Positions 1-9,493 of a stretch of DNA of 23,058 bases are shown here, piece after piece. The notes under the pieces are model-generated. The model was not told where the DNA came from. It worked only from the letters and a program-made list of their open reading frames with translations, and searched no databases. Source of the stretch: Rhizophagus sp. LPA8_4_AMF (taxonomy: Eukaryota > Glomeromycota > Glomeromycetes > Glomerales > Glomeraceae). Each line of letters starts with the position of its first letter. The first letter of the stretch is position 1. Location of the stretch: the NCBI GenBank assembly GCA_021464525.1, contig JADRCO010001057.1, forward strand, positions 1 to 23,058. The letters run 5' to 3'. The translations under genes were made by a program, and so were the position numbers.

Positions 1-344
1 GTTACATGCAGATCATGCAGTTTATAGACAAATCACGTGCCCGGACGGACGAACACTGCATGGTTGAAGCCTGAACGTAAATGTCCTCCGCATCCGCTTC
101 GGACAATAAAGTTTCATTGTAAGTGGGAAGTAATTTTTTACCAAATATAATTTTCGTAAAAAATTTGAAATTAATACTGAACTTCCTAAAAAGCCTAAAT
201 TATTTAAAAAATTTTTTATATTTTTATATCTACTTCTAGTTATATAACATTATAACGTAACTGAATATTTGTAAGAATATTGAATTCGCATTTTTCATTA
301 TTTATAAATTTTATAAATTTCATTTGATACATGATAAACTATTC
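1..344. other. intergenic, no gene seen; possible 3' end of a plus-strand transcript
   Basis: No coding stretch is visible here. The first 120 bases are clearly richer in G and C than what follows. They contain AATAAA at 105-110, which could be the polyadenylation signal of a plus-strand gene lying left of the window. The remainder is AT-rich filler with runs of A and T. Confidence 0.35.
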
Positions 345-611
345 ATCAGAATTGCTTTATAATCCCAGCATTGTAACATAGTTTGAAGTATCACTATTAC
401 TTTCGTGAATATATTTATATTTTAACGAATGCAATTTGTTTTTATTAAACATCGTAAATAAAATATCTTCACTAAATGCACCACGCACATAGTTTCTCAA
501 ACTATTAATTCCGGTTGGAACCGAAATATCCACTAAAAATATTAAAAGCAAGTATAATTTCGCATTAGTTTATACTGTAAATCATTTATCCATTTATTTC
601 GGAATATCCAT
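345..611 (-). pseudogene. decayed partial copy D of the Gag-like/MIR gene family (exon-1 part only)
   Basis: Reading the minus strand from the ATG at 611, the sequence resembles the first exon of the three intact neighbours. It opens with an MDIPK-like start. It then shows stretches matching their SLVDSNILLPTGI, ALKEDIAFTIF, LQSLKY and LCYNAE segments (here VDISVPTGI, FSEDILFTMF, LHSLKY and a CYNAG-like end). It is shorter than the corresponding part of the other copies, broken, and has no MIR half or later exons. It lies in the same orientation as copies A-C and about 320 bp beyond the stop of copy A, so it is the fourth and last member of the array. I treat it as a fossil. It is more diverged than A is from B, so it is probably the older duplication. 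Confidence 0.6.
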
Positions 612-927
612 TTTTTCTTATCAAGAATGAAATTTGATAGTATAAAAGTGCAAATATTTGAGAGAACATAAATTTACACTCGGATTTAAGTTTTGCCACG
701 CCTAGCAATTAGAAATAAATTAAATTAAATATCCGATATGTTTTATTAAAAGTAATCGTATAAGTTTGTTTGATTGCTTTCTGCAAAATAATATTACGTT
801 AATAAAATTTTATATTTTATTTCAAAGATCTCCATAATTTATTACAACCTGAGACATATTCTTTGAATTACAAATTATACCTAAAAATATACCTAATCAA
901 TGAATTACGGTAATAGTCAAAAATTAT

Positions 928-2247
928 TTAATAATGTAAAGTATCTATTGTCCAAATATGTTGCTTAATAAGCTCAATACACCACTAAAAAAAGATTAAT
1001 AATTAAATCTTAAATGATAAGAATGAAGTTAAATAACAATCAATACAATTAATTTACTCACTTCATCGTTTCCTCCTAATCTTTCATTATGACAAACAAC
1101 TTCTTGAAAGGTATCATTCCCAATAGTAAATTCAATATCATGGCTACGTAAAAATTCAACTTTATTATTGCCATACTCTTTCTCAATACTAAGGTTAATA
1201 ATATCATTTGATTTTAAATATCCTTGGTGATTTTCTAATTTACTATAATTTAATTTCCAATTCTCATTCCAATGATAACGACTACTAATATTACTGATAT
1301 TATTACAATTCACTAAAATAATAAGTATATATATTACTTTAGGTTTAATAAACAAATCAACAAACATATTTAATTTGTTACCTTCTTTATGATTATTTGA
1401 TGGAGAGTTATAATAACCGATATTACTATGATGATATACACCAAGAAATTTATTACTAGAATTGATGTGTTGTAACTTTATCGAAGTATTGTTGTGAGTA
1501 ATTAATTCTTTACTAAACTTAATTTTCCATAAAGAATTTGAATGAGGTACTAGACTTCCTGCAAAAACCTAAGAAACAAATAAAATATTATTATACTATA
1601 TGTTAGTCCTGTAAATTACAACTAATTATTCGTATACACAAAAAACTTAATACCAATTGAGTACGACTTCCAGTTTTATAACAAAAATTTTCATCTGAAC
1701 TTAAATATTTTCCTGTAGCAACATGTTTTAAAGCTACAATAGATTCATTTTTAATTAAATTTGATTCTTCAACAACAATATCTTCAAATTCTTTAATTAA
1801 TTCATTAATTGAATTCACATTTTTCGTTTTGTTATAAAATTCATTCAAAAAATAATTACTCGTTGGAAGTGATTTATAAAAATAATTCTTTTGTTCTTCT
1901 ATATCATTAATTTCAGCATTATAACATAATTTGAGAAAATTTGAAATAAATTTTGAAGTATCCCCACCTCTACTTTCAGGAATATACTTTAATGATTGTA
2001 ACTTTCTTTCATTTGTATTTTTAAATATTGTAAAAGCAATATCTTCTTTAAGTGCATTACAAAATTTATCAATACTATCAATTCCAGTTGGAAGTAAGAT
2101 ATTAGAATCCACCAATGATAAAGCAAACTTCACACGAATGTATTCATTATCAGAATTCCTAATTGGTCTATAATATTCTAAGTAATTTTGAAAGTCTTTT
2201 ATCCATTCATCTGGATGAACATTTCCATTATATTTTGGAAAATCCAT
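928..2247 (-). CDS. Gag-like + MIR-domain protein, copy A (4 exons, 362 aa)
   Basis: Exons inferred from GT..AG borders and from comparison with copies B and C are 2247-1654, 1568-1382, 1312-1062 and 984-928. The introns are 85, 69 and 77 nt with phases 0, 1 and 0, and the sum is an uninterrupted 1089-nt frame. Residues 1-160 resemble the Gag fold of LTR retroelements: FPKYNGNVHPDEWIKDFQ at the start, then ERKLQSLKY and SKFISNFLKLCYNAEI with a following short helix. From about residue 166 there is a MIR-type beta-trefoil with its repeats at ALKHVATGKYLSS, KLQHINSSNKFLG and FLRSHDIEFTI..DTFQEVVCHNE. The protein ends WCIELIKQHIWTIDTLHY. No protease, RT or integrase follows, so this is a host gene family, perhaps built on a captured Gag domain. 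MIR domains in other proteins bind ligands or sit in ER mannosyltransferases and IP3 receptors; the role here is unknown. There is no signal peptide. The start ATG has an A-rich context and is shared with copy B. Confidence 0.85.
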
Positions 2248-2268
2248 TTTTTTAGTCGATAGTGCAAA
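1894..2268 (-). repeat. 375-nt block identical to 4931-5305
   Basis: Reading both copies base by base, I find no difference between this block and 4931-5305. It covers the first two thirds of exon 1 plus 21 bases upstream of the ATG. The rest of exon 1, the introns and the other exons differ at many sites, as does the upstream flank. An abrupt identical patch in diverged paralogs is the signature of a recent gene-conversion tract. Confidence 0.9.
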
Positions 2269-2890
2269 ATGAGGAGAGAAACTCCGGTAATAATTTTCCC
2301 GAAAATGCTACAATTATATAAAAAAAAATACCGGTTTTCAATCAAGGTTTTAATGTGATACGAACCATTTAAAATTTGTGGAACTAAGATATTATCGATA
2401 TACCAAAATTTTGAATTAATGAAAGTAACGGATGATTTCTAGGAGTGCGAAAGCTGTTTAAAAGGATAAAAAAAGATTAAATTACATTTCATTTCGATAA
2501 TTGACAATTTGACATATCTTAAATAAATTCATTGGTAAAAGTTGTCTAAACCATTTTTCTGACTAAATTTCCTATGATGATCATTTAATACGAAAAAATA
2601 TCTTCATTTTTGATGCTTTAGCAGGGCAATTATAGATGATATCTAATCCTTCTTTGGTTCATTGATTCAAAAACTTAAATAAAGTCGAATAATATAAACT
2701 TTTTGATTAATTTGTTATGCATTCAATAGGATTTTTTAACTTTAAATTATACTAGTTACAAATTTAACTTTTTAATAAGGTTAATGCATCATTAAAAGAT
2801 AAACAATTCATTTTAATATTAACCTAGACTCCGGTAACTAACCGTGTACAGGTTAAGATTGCCCTTTAATATTTTTCTGGTCACATGTTA
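2248..2890 (-). promoter_or_regulatory. upstream region of copy A, duplicated in copy B
   Basis: About 640 bp upstream of copy A align patchily with the roughly 500 bp upstream of copy B. Shared pieces include the AGTCGATAGTGCAAA stretch, ATACCGGTTT, AAGGTTTTAATGTGATAC, GATATACCAAAATTTTGAAT and TTAATGCATCATTAAAAG. The duplication therefore carried the promoter, and both copies probably have similar control. I do not see a TATA box that I would trust in such AT-rich DNA. Confidence 0.55.
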
Positions 2891-3178
2891 ATCAATGAAT
2901 TATATTAAGTTTTATCAGTTTGGTATAAAATTATATTTAATAATCAAAATTTATTATCTTCTAATGATAGTAAATATATTGTGCCTCTGGTGACTATTTG
3001 CGTCGTATTTTTTAAGGTTACTTTTACCTGAATGTAACCGATATGTTTAGGATTATAGATTAATAAATGCTAGTGTATAAATTTACATTGAACAGCTAAA
3101 AAAAAAAAAAAAAATAATACAAATGTTTTTCGCATTTCCGCGCCAGAATCGATAAAATTGAATAATTCAAGTTAATTA
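2891..3178. other. intergenic, no gene seen
   Basis: AT-rich sequence between the duplicated upstream region of copy A and the MITE. It contains a long A run around 3099-3114. No reading frame or known element is visible. Confidence 0.5.
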
Positions 3179-3375
3179 CAGTCAACCTCCTTTATAGTCA
3201 CACCCCCTCAGGACCGAAAAAAAGGGTGTGATTATAAAAAAAGTCATATGTTGTGACTATAGAGGAGGTTTTTTTAATATGTTTATTAGTACATTGAGCC
3301 AAAATATGGTGTGCTTATAAAGGGGAATTTTATATGATGTGATTATACAGGAGGTGACTATATAGGGGACGACTG
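3179..3375. mobile_element. pogo/Tigger-like MITE, 197 bp, with TA target duplication
   Basis: The left end reads CAGTCAACCTCCTTTATAGT and the right end, on the other strand, CAGTCGTCCCCTATATAGTC. They match over about 23 bases apart from a few changes and one gap. Both ends are flanked by TA (3177-3178 and 3376-3377), as expected for the Tc1/mariner/pogo superfamily. A motif of the form GTGAYTATANAGGRGG recurs inside, so the element is built partly of subterminal repeats. It has no coding capacity and would depend on a transposase elsewhere. A CENP-B/psq-type transposase remnant lies at about 8.9-9.3 kb, but a link between the two is only inference. Confidence 0.7.
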
Positions 3376-3963
3376 TACGTTCATTATTTCTATTTTATCA
3401 ATCTAACCATATTATAATCACAAAAATAAATTTATTTCAAATTTTTTTCGTTATACAAAATCTAAAATCTTTTTTCACTCTGCTGCAATTCTAATGCAAA
3501 TAATATTTCAGAAGAATATCTTTTCATGGGTACTTTGATGTAGATGTTGATAAGGTATGTCTGATATGATTATGAACCATCATTTTCGCTTACATTAATA
3601 ATTCTCAAGGTCAGAACTCCTCGCAAGCTAACGATGCCACTATTTTGACATTTTTATGATACAAAACGTGCAAATGACGTGTTTTTAGTGGTAATAATGA
3701 GATTTTTGGTAAGTGGTTTTATAATCCTATAAAATATAAGCGTGAAATTTGTTTTATTGTGATTATAAACCTCAAATCACATGTTACTTACCTCATACGA
3801 GATAATCTTTGTATGAATATAACTTGATCTATTTAATTTTAAATTACAATCCAAACAATTGAATAAATTTTAATTCTTTTCAAAGTTTAGTATAATTTAT
3901 TAAGGTTGGATTTGAATATGAAACTAACAAATAACTAACAAATGAATTAATAATCAAAATTAT
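3376..3963. other. 3' flank of copy B and intergenic DNA
   Basis: No coding stretch is seen. The part next to the stop of copy B (about 3900-3963) resembles the 3' flank of copy A (about 880-927). Both contain an AATGAATTA..AATAGTCAAAAATTATTTAAT-like stretch, so a short 3' UTR was duplicated along with the gene. Confidence 0.4.
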
Positions 3964-5284
3964 TTAATCGTACAAAGTATCTATGGTCCAAATATGTTGT
4001 TTAATAAGCTCAATACACCACTAAAAAGAGATGAGTATTAATTTTTAAATCTTAAATGATAAAAAATGAAAAATAAAATAAATAAACTACTCACTTCATC
4101 ATTTTCTCCTAATCTTTCATTATGACAAACAACTTCTTGAAAAGTATCGTTTTCAATAGTAAATTGAATATAATGACTACGTAGGAATTCAACTGGACCA
4201 TTTAGAGTAGAACAACCACTATCATCAATCTTTTTCGCAATACTAAGATTAACAATATCATTTGATTTTAAATATCCTTGATGATTTTCTAATTTACTAT
4301 GATTAAATTTCCAATTCTCGCCCCAATAATAACTTTTACTAAAATAATTGATATTATTAAAACTCACTAACATAACAAAATATAAATATATTACTGCGAT
4401 TTAAGAAACAACATAAAATAAATTTTAATTATTACCTTCTGTGTGATTAGTTGAAGGAGATTTATAATATTTATAGCAGTCATAACCGTCACAATATATT
4501 CCAAGAAATTTATTATTTGATTTGATATGTTGTAACTTTATCGAAGTATTGGTGTCTTTACCAAATTTAATTTTCCATAAAGAATTTAAATCAGGTACTG
4601 GACTTCCTGCAAAAACCTAAGGAACAATATATTATATTTTAGTTCTGTAAAATAGAACTAAATATTCGTATATATAAAATATCATAATACCAATTGAAAT
4701 CTGCTTCCAGTTGTATAATAAAAATTTTCAGCTGAACTTAAATATTTTCCTGTAGCAACATGCTTTAAAGCTACAATAGATTCATCTTTAATCAAATTCG
4801 ATTCTTCAACAATAATATCTTCAAATTTTTTAATTAATTCATTAACTGAATTTACATTTTCCATTTTTCTATAAAATTCGGTCGAAAAATAATTATTCAT
4901 TGGAAGGGACTTATAAAGATAATTCTTCTTTTCTTCTATATCATTAATTTCAGCATTATAACATAATTTGAGAAAATTTGAAATAAATTTTGAAGTATCC
5001 CCACCTCTACTTTCAGGAATATACTTTAATGATTGTAACTTTCTTTCATTTGTATTTTTAAATATTGTAAAAGCAATATCTTCTTTAAGTGCATTACAAA
5101 ATTTATCAATACTATCAATTCCAGTTGGAAGTAAGATATTAGAATCCACCAATGATAAAGCAAACTTCACACGAATGTATTCATTATCAGAATTCCTAAT
5201 TGGTCTATAATATTCTAAGTAATTTTGAAAGTCTTTTATCCATTCATCTGGATGAACATTTCCATTATATTTTGGAAAATCCAT
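3964..5284 (-). CDS. Gag-like + MIR-domain protein, copy B (4 exons, 367 aa)
   Basis: Inferred exons are 5284-4691, 4616-4436, 4366-4095 and 4020-3964. The introns are 74, 69 and 74 nt, with the same phases as in copy A (0, 1, 0), and the sum is an open 1104-nt frame. The first 120 residues are identical to copy A except for one change (EEK for EEQ); after that the two differ often. The Gag-like half (1-160) is followed by the MIR trefoil with VALKHVATGKYLSS, KLQHIKSNNKFLGIY and FLRSHYIQFTIENDTFQEVV. Exon 3 is 21 nt longer than in A, with an extra loop containing DDSGCSTLNG. An in-frame ATG at 5416 would add 44 hydrophobic residues. The copy A flank has a stop in the same stretch, so I prefer the shared ATG at 5284. 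Function is unknown; the cytosol or nucleus is likely in the absence of a signal peptide. Confidence 0.85.
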
Positions 5285-5305
5285 TTTTTTAGTCGATAGT
5301 GCAAA
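4931..5305 (-). repeat. 375-nt block identical to 1894-2268
   Basis: Second member of the identical pair. It ends at 4931 against copy A, where 4930 and 1893 differ, and at 5305, where the flanks begin to differ. The offset is constant at 3037 bases with no gap. It spans the codons for the first 118 residues and the 21 bases before the start codon. Confidence 0.9.
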
Positions 5306-5780
5306 GGAGGAGAGAAACTCTTCGGTAATAATTTTTCCCAAAAATCCTACAATTATATATATATATAAAAAAAAAATACCGGTTTCCACACAAGGTTTTA
5401 ATGTGATACTAGCCATTTAAAGGGAACTAAGATTAAAAAAAACTAGTTCGAATATAAACCATAAAATAATGTATCGATATACCAAAATTTTGAATTAATG
5501 GAATTAACGGATGATTCATTGATTCCTATCCATCTACTCATCTAGGGCATGATCTGTTTACACGGATAAGCTTTTAAAAAGATAAGATTGCATTTTATTT
5601 CGATAAATTAAAATTTTGACATTTTGCAAAACGGTCACTAATACAAATAATATAAACTTGATAAAATTCGGTTGTGCGTCCAATAGATTCTTTAACGTTT
5701 CATTATACTATTTATAAAAATTTAACCTCTTTAATGCATCATTAAAAGGTGATCAATTCATTTTAATATTTTCCTGGTAA
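5285..5780 (-). promoter_or_regulatory. upstream region of copy B, duplicated from or into copy A
   Basis: This region matches 2248-2890 in patches, and an AT-dinucleotide run has expanded at about 5354-5366. That run and the following T tract keep an upstream frame open, which creates a spurious-looking 44-residue N-terminal extension. Confidence 0.5.
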
Positions 5781-6220
5781 AATTTATCATGAATCATGAT
5801 GACCAATGAAATTATTGGTAATATTAGATATCGAAACAAAATTATTATCCATTTGGTATAAAATTATTTTTACTGGTAATTTATTAAATATAACAAAGTT
5901 TCCGGAAAGTTCTTTCGGAAATACAGCATTATTTGTATTATTAGATATTGTAAAAAAGTTTAAAGTACATTAAAAGTTTAAAAGCTTTAATTTCAGCGCC
6001 GAATCTTGAGTATCAAGGCGAAATCAGCGTAAATCTTTATACGTAGGTAATAACATTATATAAAAAAGAATTTACTTAAAAATATCGTTTAAATTTATAA
6101 AATATTGGACTGATTTTATTTCCAACAATCAAATTGTTAACATATAATAACTCAGATAGTAATATATTATAGGTCGCACAAATTTATACCTAATTACTCC
6201 TTAGGTCTTTACCATTAACT
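5781..6220. other. intergenic between copies B and C, no gene seen
   Basis: AT-rich DNA with no coding stretch. It holds the presumed 3' flank of copy C next to 6220. I see no repeat with defined ends. Confidence 0.5.
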
Positions 6221-7458
6221 TTAACTATTAACATTTTTAATAAGTTCAATACACCACTCATCATTTTCCCCCACTGATTCATTATGACAGACGACTTCCT
6301 GAAAAGTATCATTTTCAATAGCGAATTGAATATCATGACTACGTAAAAATCTAACTGGACCACCAATTAAATTATTAACGCTAATATTAATAGTGTCATT
6401 TGATTTTAAATAACCTTGATGATTTTCTAATTTACTATGACTAATTTCCCAGTTTCCATCATAACAATTTCGTATAACACAACTCACTATAAAAAAAACA
6501 AATCATTGGTATTAACCTCTTTATCACCTTAAAAAAAAAACTATAGTAAATCTTTAATTACCTTCTAAATTACTTGATGATGGAGCTAAATTATACCTAG
6601 CTGGATTATTACCATATAAATCTCTTGTATAAGAAACCCCAAGGGGTTTGCCAGTAATTTTATGTTGTAACAAGTAATTACCAGTTTCGGTGTAAGAAGC
6701 TAATTCCTTGTTATTAGCATTATTTAGATTATGAAATCTAATGATCCACAAAGCATTTGGATCAAGATTCGAATTTCCCGCAAAAACCTAAATTGTTCGT
6801 TTAAAAAAAAGAAATATTTAAAGATTATTCTTTTATTTAAAGATTACGAAAAAAGATGTACTGTACTGTATACCAATTGATTCTTGCTTTCAGTCGTATA
6901 ATTTAAATTTAAAACGGATGTTAAATATTTTCCTGTAGGAACATGTTTTAAAGTTACAGTAGATTCATGTTTAATTAAATTTGCTTCATCCGTAATAATC
7001 TCTTCAAATTCTTTAATTAATTCACTCATTGAATTAACATTTTCCATTCTCTTATGAAATTCTGTTAAAAAATAAGTATAATTATTAGCAGCAGGAAGTG
7101 ATTTATAAAGATATTTCTTTTGTTCTTTTATATCACTAATTTCTGCGTTATAACATAATTTACGAAATTTTAAAATAAATTTTGAATTTTTGTCATCCTT
7201 TTTAGGATTATATTTTAATGATTGTAATTTTCTCTTATTGGTAATTTTAAATACTTTGAAAGAGACATCTTCTTTAAGTGCATTACGAAGATTTTCAATA
7301 TCATTAATTTCAGTTGGAAGTTTGATGGTAGGATCTATTAATGATATAGCAGTATTTAAAAATCCTCCATAATTATTTTTCCAAATATTATTATATTTTT
7401 GAATATCTTTTATCCATTCATCTGGATGAATATTTCCATCGTATCTTGGAAACCTCAT
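6221..7458 (-). CDS. Gag-like + MIR-domain protein, copy C (3 exons, 358 aa; last intron absent)
   Basis: Inferred exons are 7458-6874, 6787-6562 and 6486-6221, with introns of 86 and 75 nt in phases 0 and 1 as in A and B. The third intron of A and B is missing. GENDE runs straight into WCIELIK within one exon and the protein stops soon after, at NVNS, so the tail is shorter. Residues 1-158 are the Gag-like half, opening MRFPRYDGNIHPDEWIKD and keeping KRKLQSLKY and FRKLCYNAEISD. The MIR part has TLKHVPTGKYLTS, YLLQHKITGKPLG and FLRSHDIQFAIENDTFQEVV. Copy C is clearly more distant from A and B than those are from each other, and its exon 2 is 39-45 nt longer. It starts at an ATG matching that of A and B. 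The frame is open throughout, so the gene is probably intact. Function is unknown. Confidence 0.82.
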
Positions 7459-8877
7459 TTTTTTTTTTTTACGAAAATTTTTTTTTAAAAAAAAATTTAA
7501 TATAGATGTTTTTATACGCCATAAAATTATGTAATTCTCTCATGATGTAATGCTGTCTAAGCCTCATTAATTTATCAATTGACATGCCGAAATTACACGA
7601 CCCTATTGGTGAAACGTTAATAATATGATTCAAAAGGAAATTTACATTAAAATATGATATTTACCCTGACACGTTCTTTAAAAAAATAGTTCTACAATGA
7701 AACCTAACGAATATTGCACGTGTTTTGCATAATATGAAATGAAATAAACTACGTATTCTTTTAGTGTATGTCATGTAAATTAAATCGCACAGAATATAAA
7801 TTTTATCATTCGTCCAAAAAAAGAAAAATATATCGGTACAGTATAATTAATTGAATTAATTGAAGATTATCAATTTACCACTTATCAGATAAGATCGATA
7901 AATATTCAATAACTTCATTTATTGTCAGCGTAGGACATTCATAATAGGTAAACTTCATTCTGGATTCTTGTCTGTCCGCACGTGTTTAAATATCAATCGT
8001 TTTCTATTATTCGGAACAATATTCCAATATTAGCGTATAATTTTTATTTTATATCAAGCTTTACCGAATATTTCCGATTGCTAAGTGTCCCGACCTTTTT
8101 GAAATTAGAAGTAATTTATATATATATAGACATATTATCGTTATTATTTATTTCGTCTTTCTCGGTGATCGGATCGATCAGATTGATGCTGCGGTCCTAC
8201 GGTTCTTCGGCGATATTTAATCAAAATAAAATATTTTTTTTTATTGAATAGAGATGCTTTGTATGATTTTTTTAGTTGAATAAGTATATTTTTTTCACTT
8301 AAAATAAAAGAATATGATAACATTATATAAGATCTAATTTATCTAAATATAAAACAAAAATTTAATTGTTATCAGTTATACTGTATTGGTTTAAACTCAT
8401 TTATTCCTGTAGTTGTAAACTAAAATAAATTTTTTTATTTCCATGTTTGGAATTTGCCCAATTTTGCTCAATTTCGCCATATCGTATCAGGTATTACACC
8501 CTATGTTTAGATTTACCTTTACGCAAAATTCTGAAAACTAGTTTCACCTGGCTTATTAGGCGAAACCTTCTAGTATTATTTGCTTCATTAGCTACCGCAA
8601 CAAAAAAAATTGGATTTTATAAAACGTATTAGAATTAAGAAACAATAAAAATACAAAACAGTAAGAGCAGGCATAGTTTTCATGGCGGTAATTTTACGAA
8701 GGAGAATTAGAAAGTGGATATGATGATAAATAATAAATTAATTTAAGGAAGATAGTTTAGTGGTGATCTCAGTCTAAAAGGAATTAAGGAGAAATGTAAG
8801 CGGATAAATATAAAATTATCGAATCTAGCTACGTACCACTTTGAGAAATTGAATTTCTTCTAAATACTTGAGATACT
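7459..8877. other. upstream of copy C and intergenic DNA, no convincing gene
   Basis: Immediately before copy C there are T and A homopolymers. At 7982-8251 on the plus strand a hydrophobic frame of 89 codons is open but has no ATG near its start and no recognisable motif. At 8447-8632 another short open stretch on the plus strand also lacks an ATG. The segment around 8160-8215 is richer in G and C than its surroundings, which may mark a decayed gene or element that I cannot name. Confidence 0.35.
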
Positions 8878-9320
8878 ATGACCCGTAAAAGACATATAAA
8901 ATTTACTTCATCAGCGACCTCCGTCAACTCAGTCCAAAGTGTTACACTTACAGTAACAGACACGTAATTATGAGAACTTATACAACAAAGGTGTCAAATT
9001 GAAGAAATTCATCAGGTGATAAATACAATCAAAAAGTATATATGCCTTGGTTGATAAAAGTATATATGCCTTGGGGTTGATAATTTTATTCGTCTTTCGA
9101 TTGAGCTTTGAAAAACAAAGCAAGGACCCAAGAGAAAAAGCATATCACAGCTTAATGGGAGAGGTCTTCAATCTGAAGGACTTTCGTGAAACTTCTATTC
9201 GGGAAAAGGCGGAATACTTTGGAAATAAAATAGACGCAAATTTCATTATTCGAATGGGTTAAAGTAAAAAAAGGGGGTTGCAATATTACGTCAAAACGTC
9301 AACAACAGAAAGAGTAATGA
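8878..9320 (+). pseudogene. decayed N-terminal piece of a CENP-B/psq-type (pogo/Tigger) DNA-transposon transposase
   Basis: An ATG at 8878 opens MTRKRHIKFTSS.., followed by SVTLTV, which resembles the start of a psq-type helix-turn-helix. A stop follows at once. From about 9100 to 9250 the plus strand reads KDPREKAYHSLMGEVFNLKD, then SIREKAEYFGNKIDANFI. That matches the second, CENP-B-type helix-turn-helix, whose typical form is REKA..FA..L...F..S.GWL..FKKRH. A +1 shift at about 9252 moves to a frame reading EWVKVKKGGCNITSKR, which fits the expected end of that domain. No DDE catalytic domain follows, so only the DNA-binding part is left, with at least one stop and one frameshift. It is a plain DNA-transposon relic. 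The assignment rests on motif memory, not a search. Confidence 0.5.
9034..9077 (+). repeat. short imperfect tandem duplication inside the transposase relic
   Basis: The unit AAAGTATATATGCCTTGG occurs twice, separated only by TTGATA, and a second TTGATA follows shortly after the second copy. It is a local duplication of about 24-26 bp. Confidence 0.7.
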
Positions 9321-9493
9321 ATTTGCTTACGTGGCCAAATCATAGGTTTCTAGTAGATTCCATGTGCACATGCACGATGTAATATAAAATGACGTTTTAG
9401 TATAAATATATATACCCAACATTTTACTGTTTTTACCGATTAAATATTAGTATATCAAAAAAAAAACAAAAAAAATGCGTTAATATTTTAAAC

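Noticed and set aside
1931-2173. 80-codon plus-strand frame identical to the one at 4968-5210
   Set aside because: It is antisense to exon 1 of copies A and B. It is preserved only because the DNA block is identical, and it is not an independent gene.
7190-7372. Plus-strand frame of 60 codons inside copy C
   Set aside because: Shadow of exon 1 of copy C on the opposite strand.
345-7458. Reading the array as a set of intact LTR retroelements
   Set aside because: There are no long terminal repeats, no protease, RT or integrase, and the copies share spliceosomal introns and a MIR half. A host gene family is the better reading.
7982-8251. Hydrophobic 89-codon plus-strand frame
   Set aside because: No ATG at its start, strongly AT-driven composition, and no motif or splice partner.
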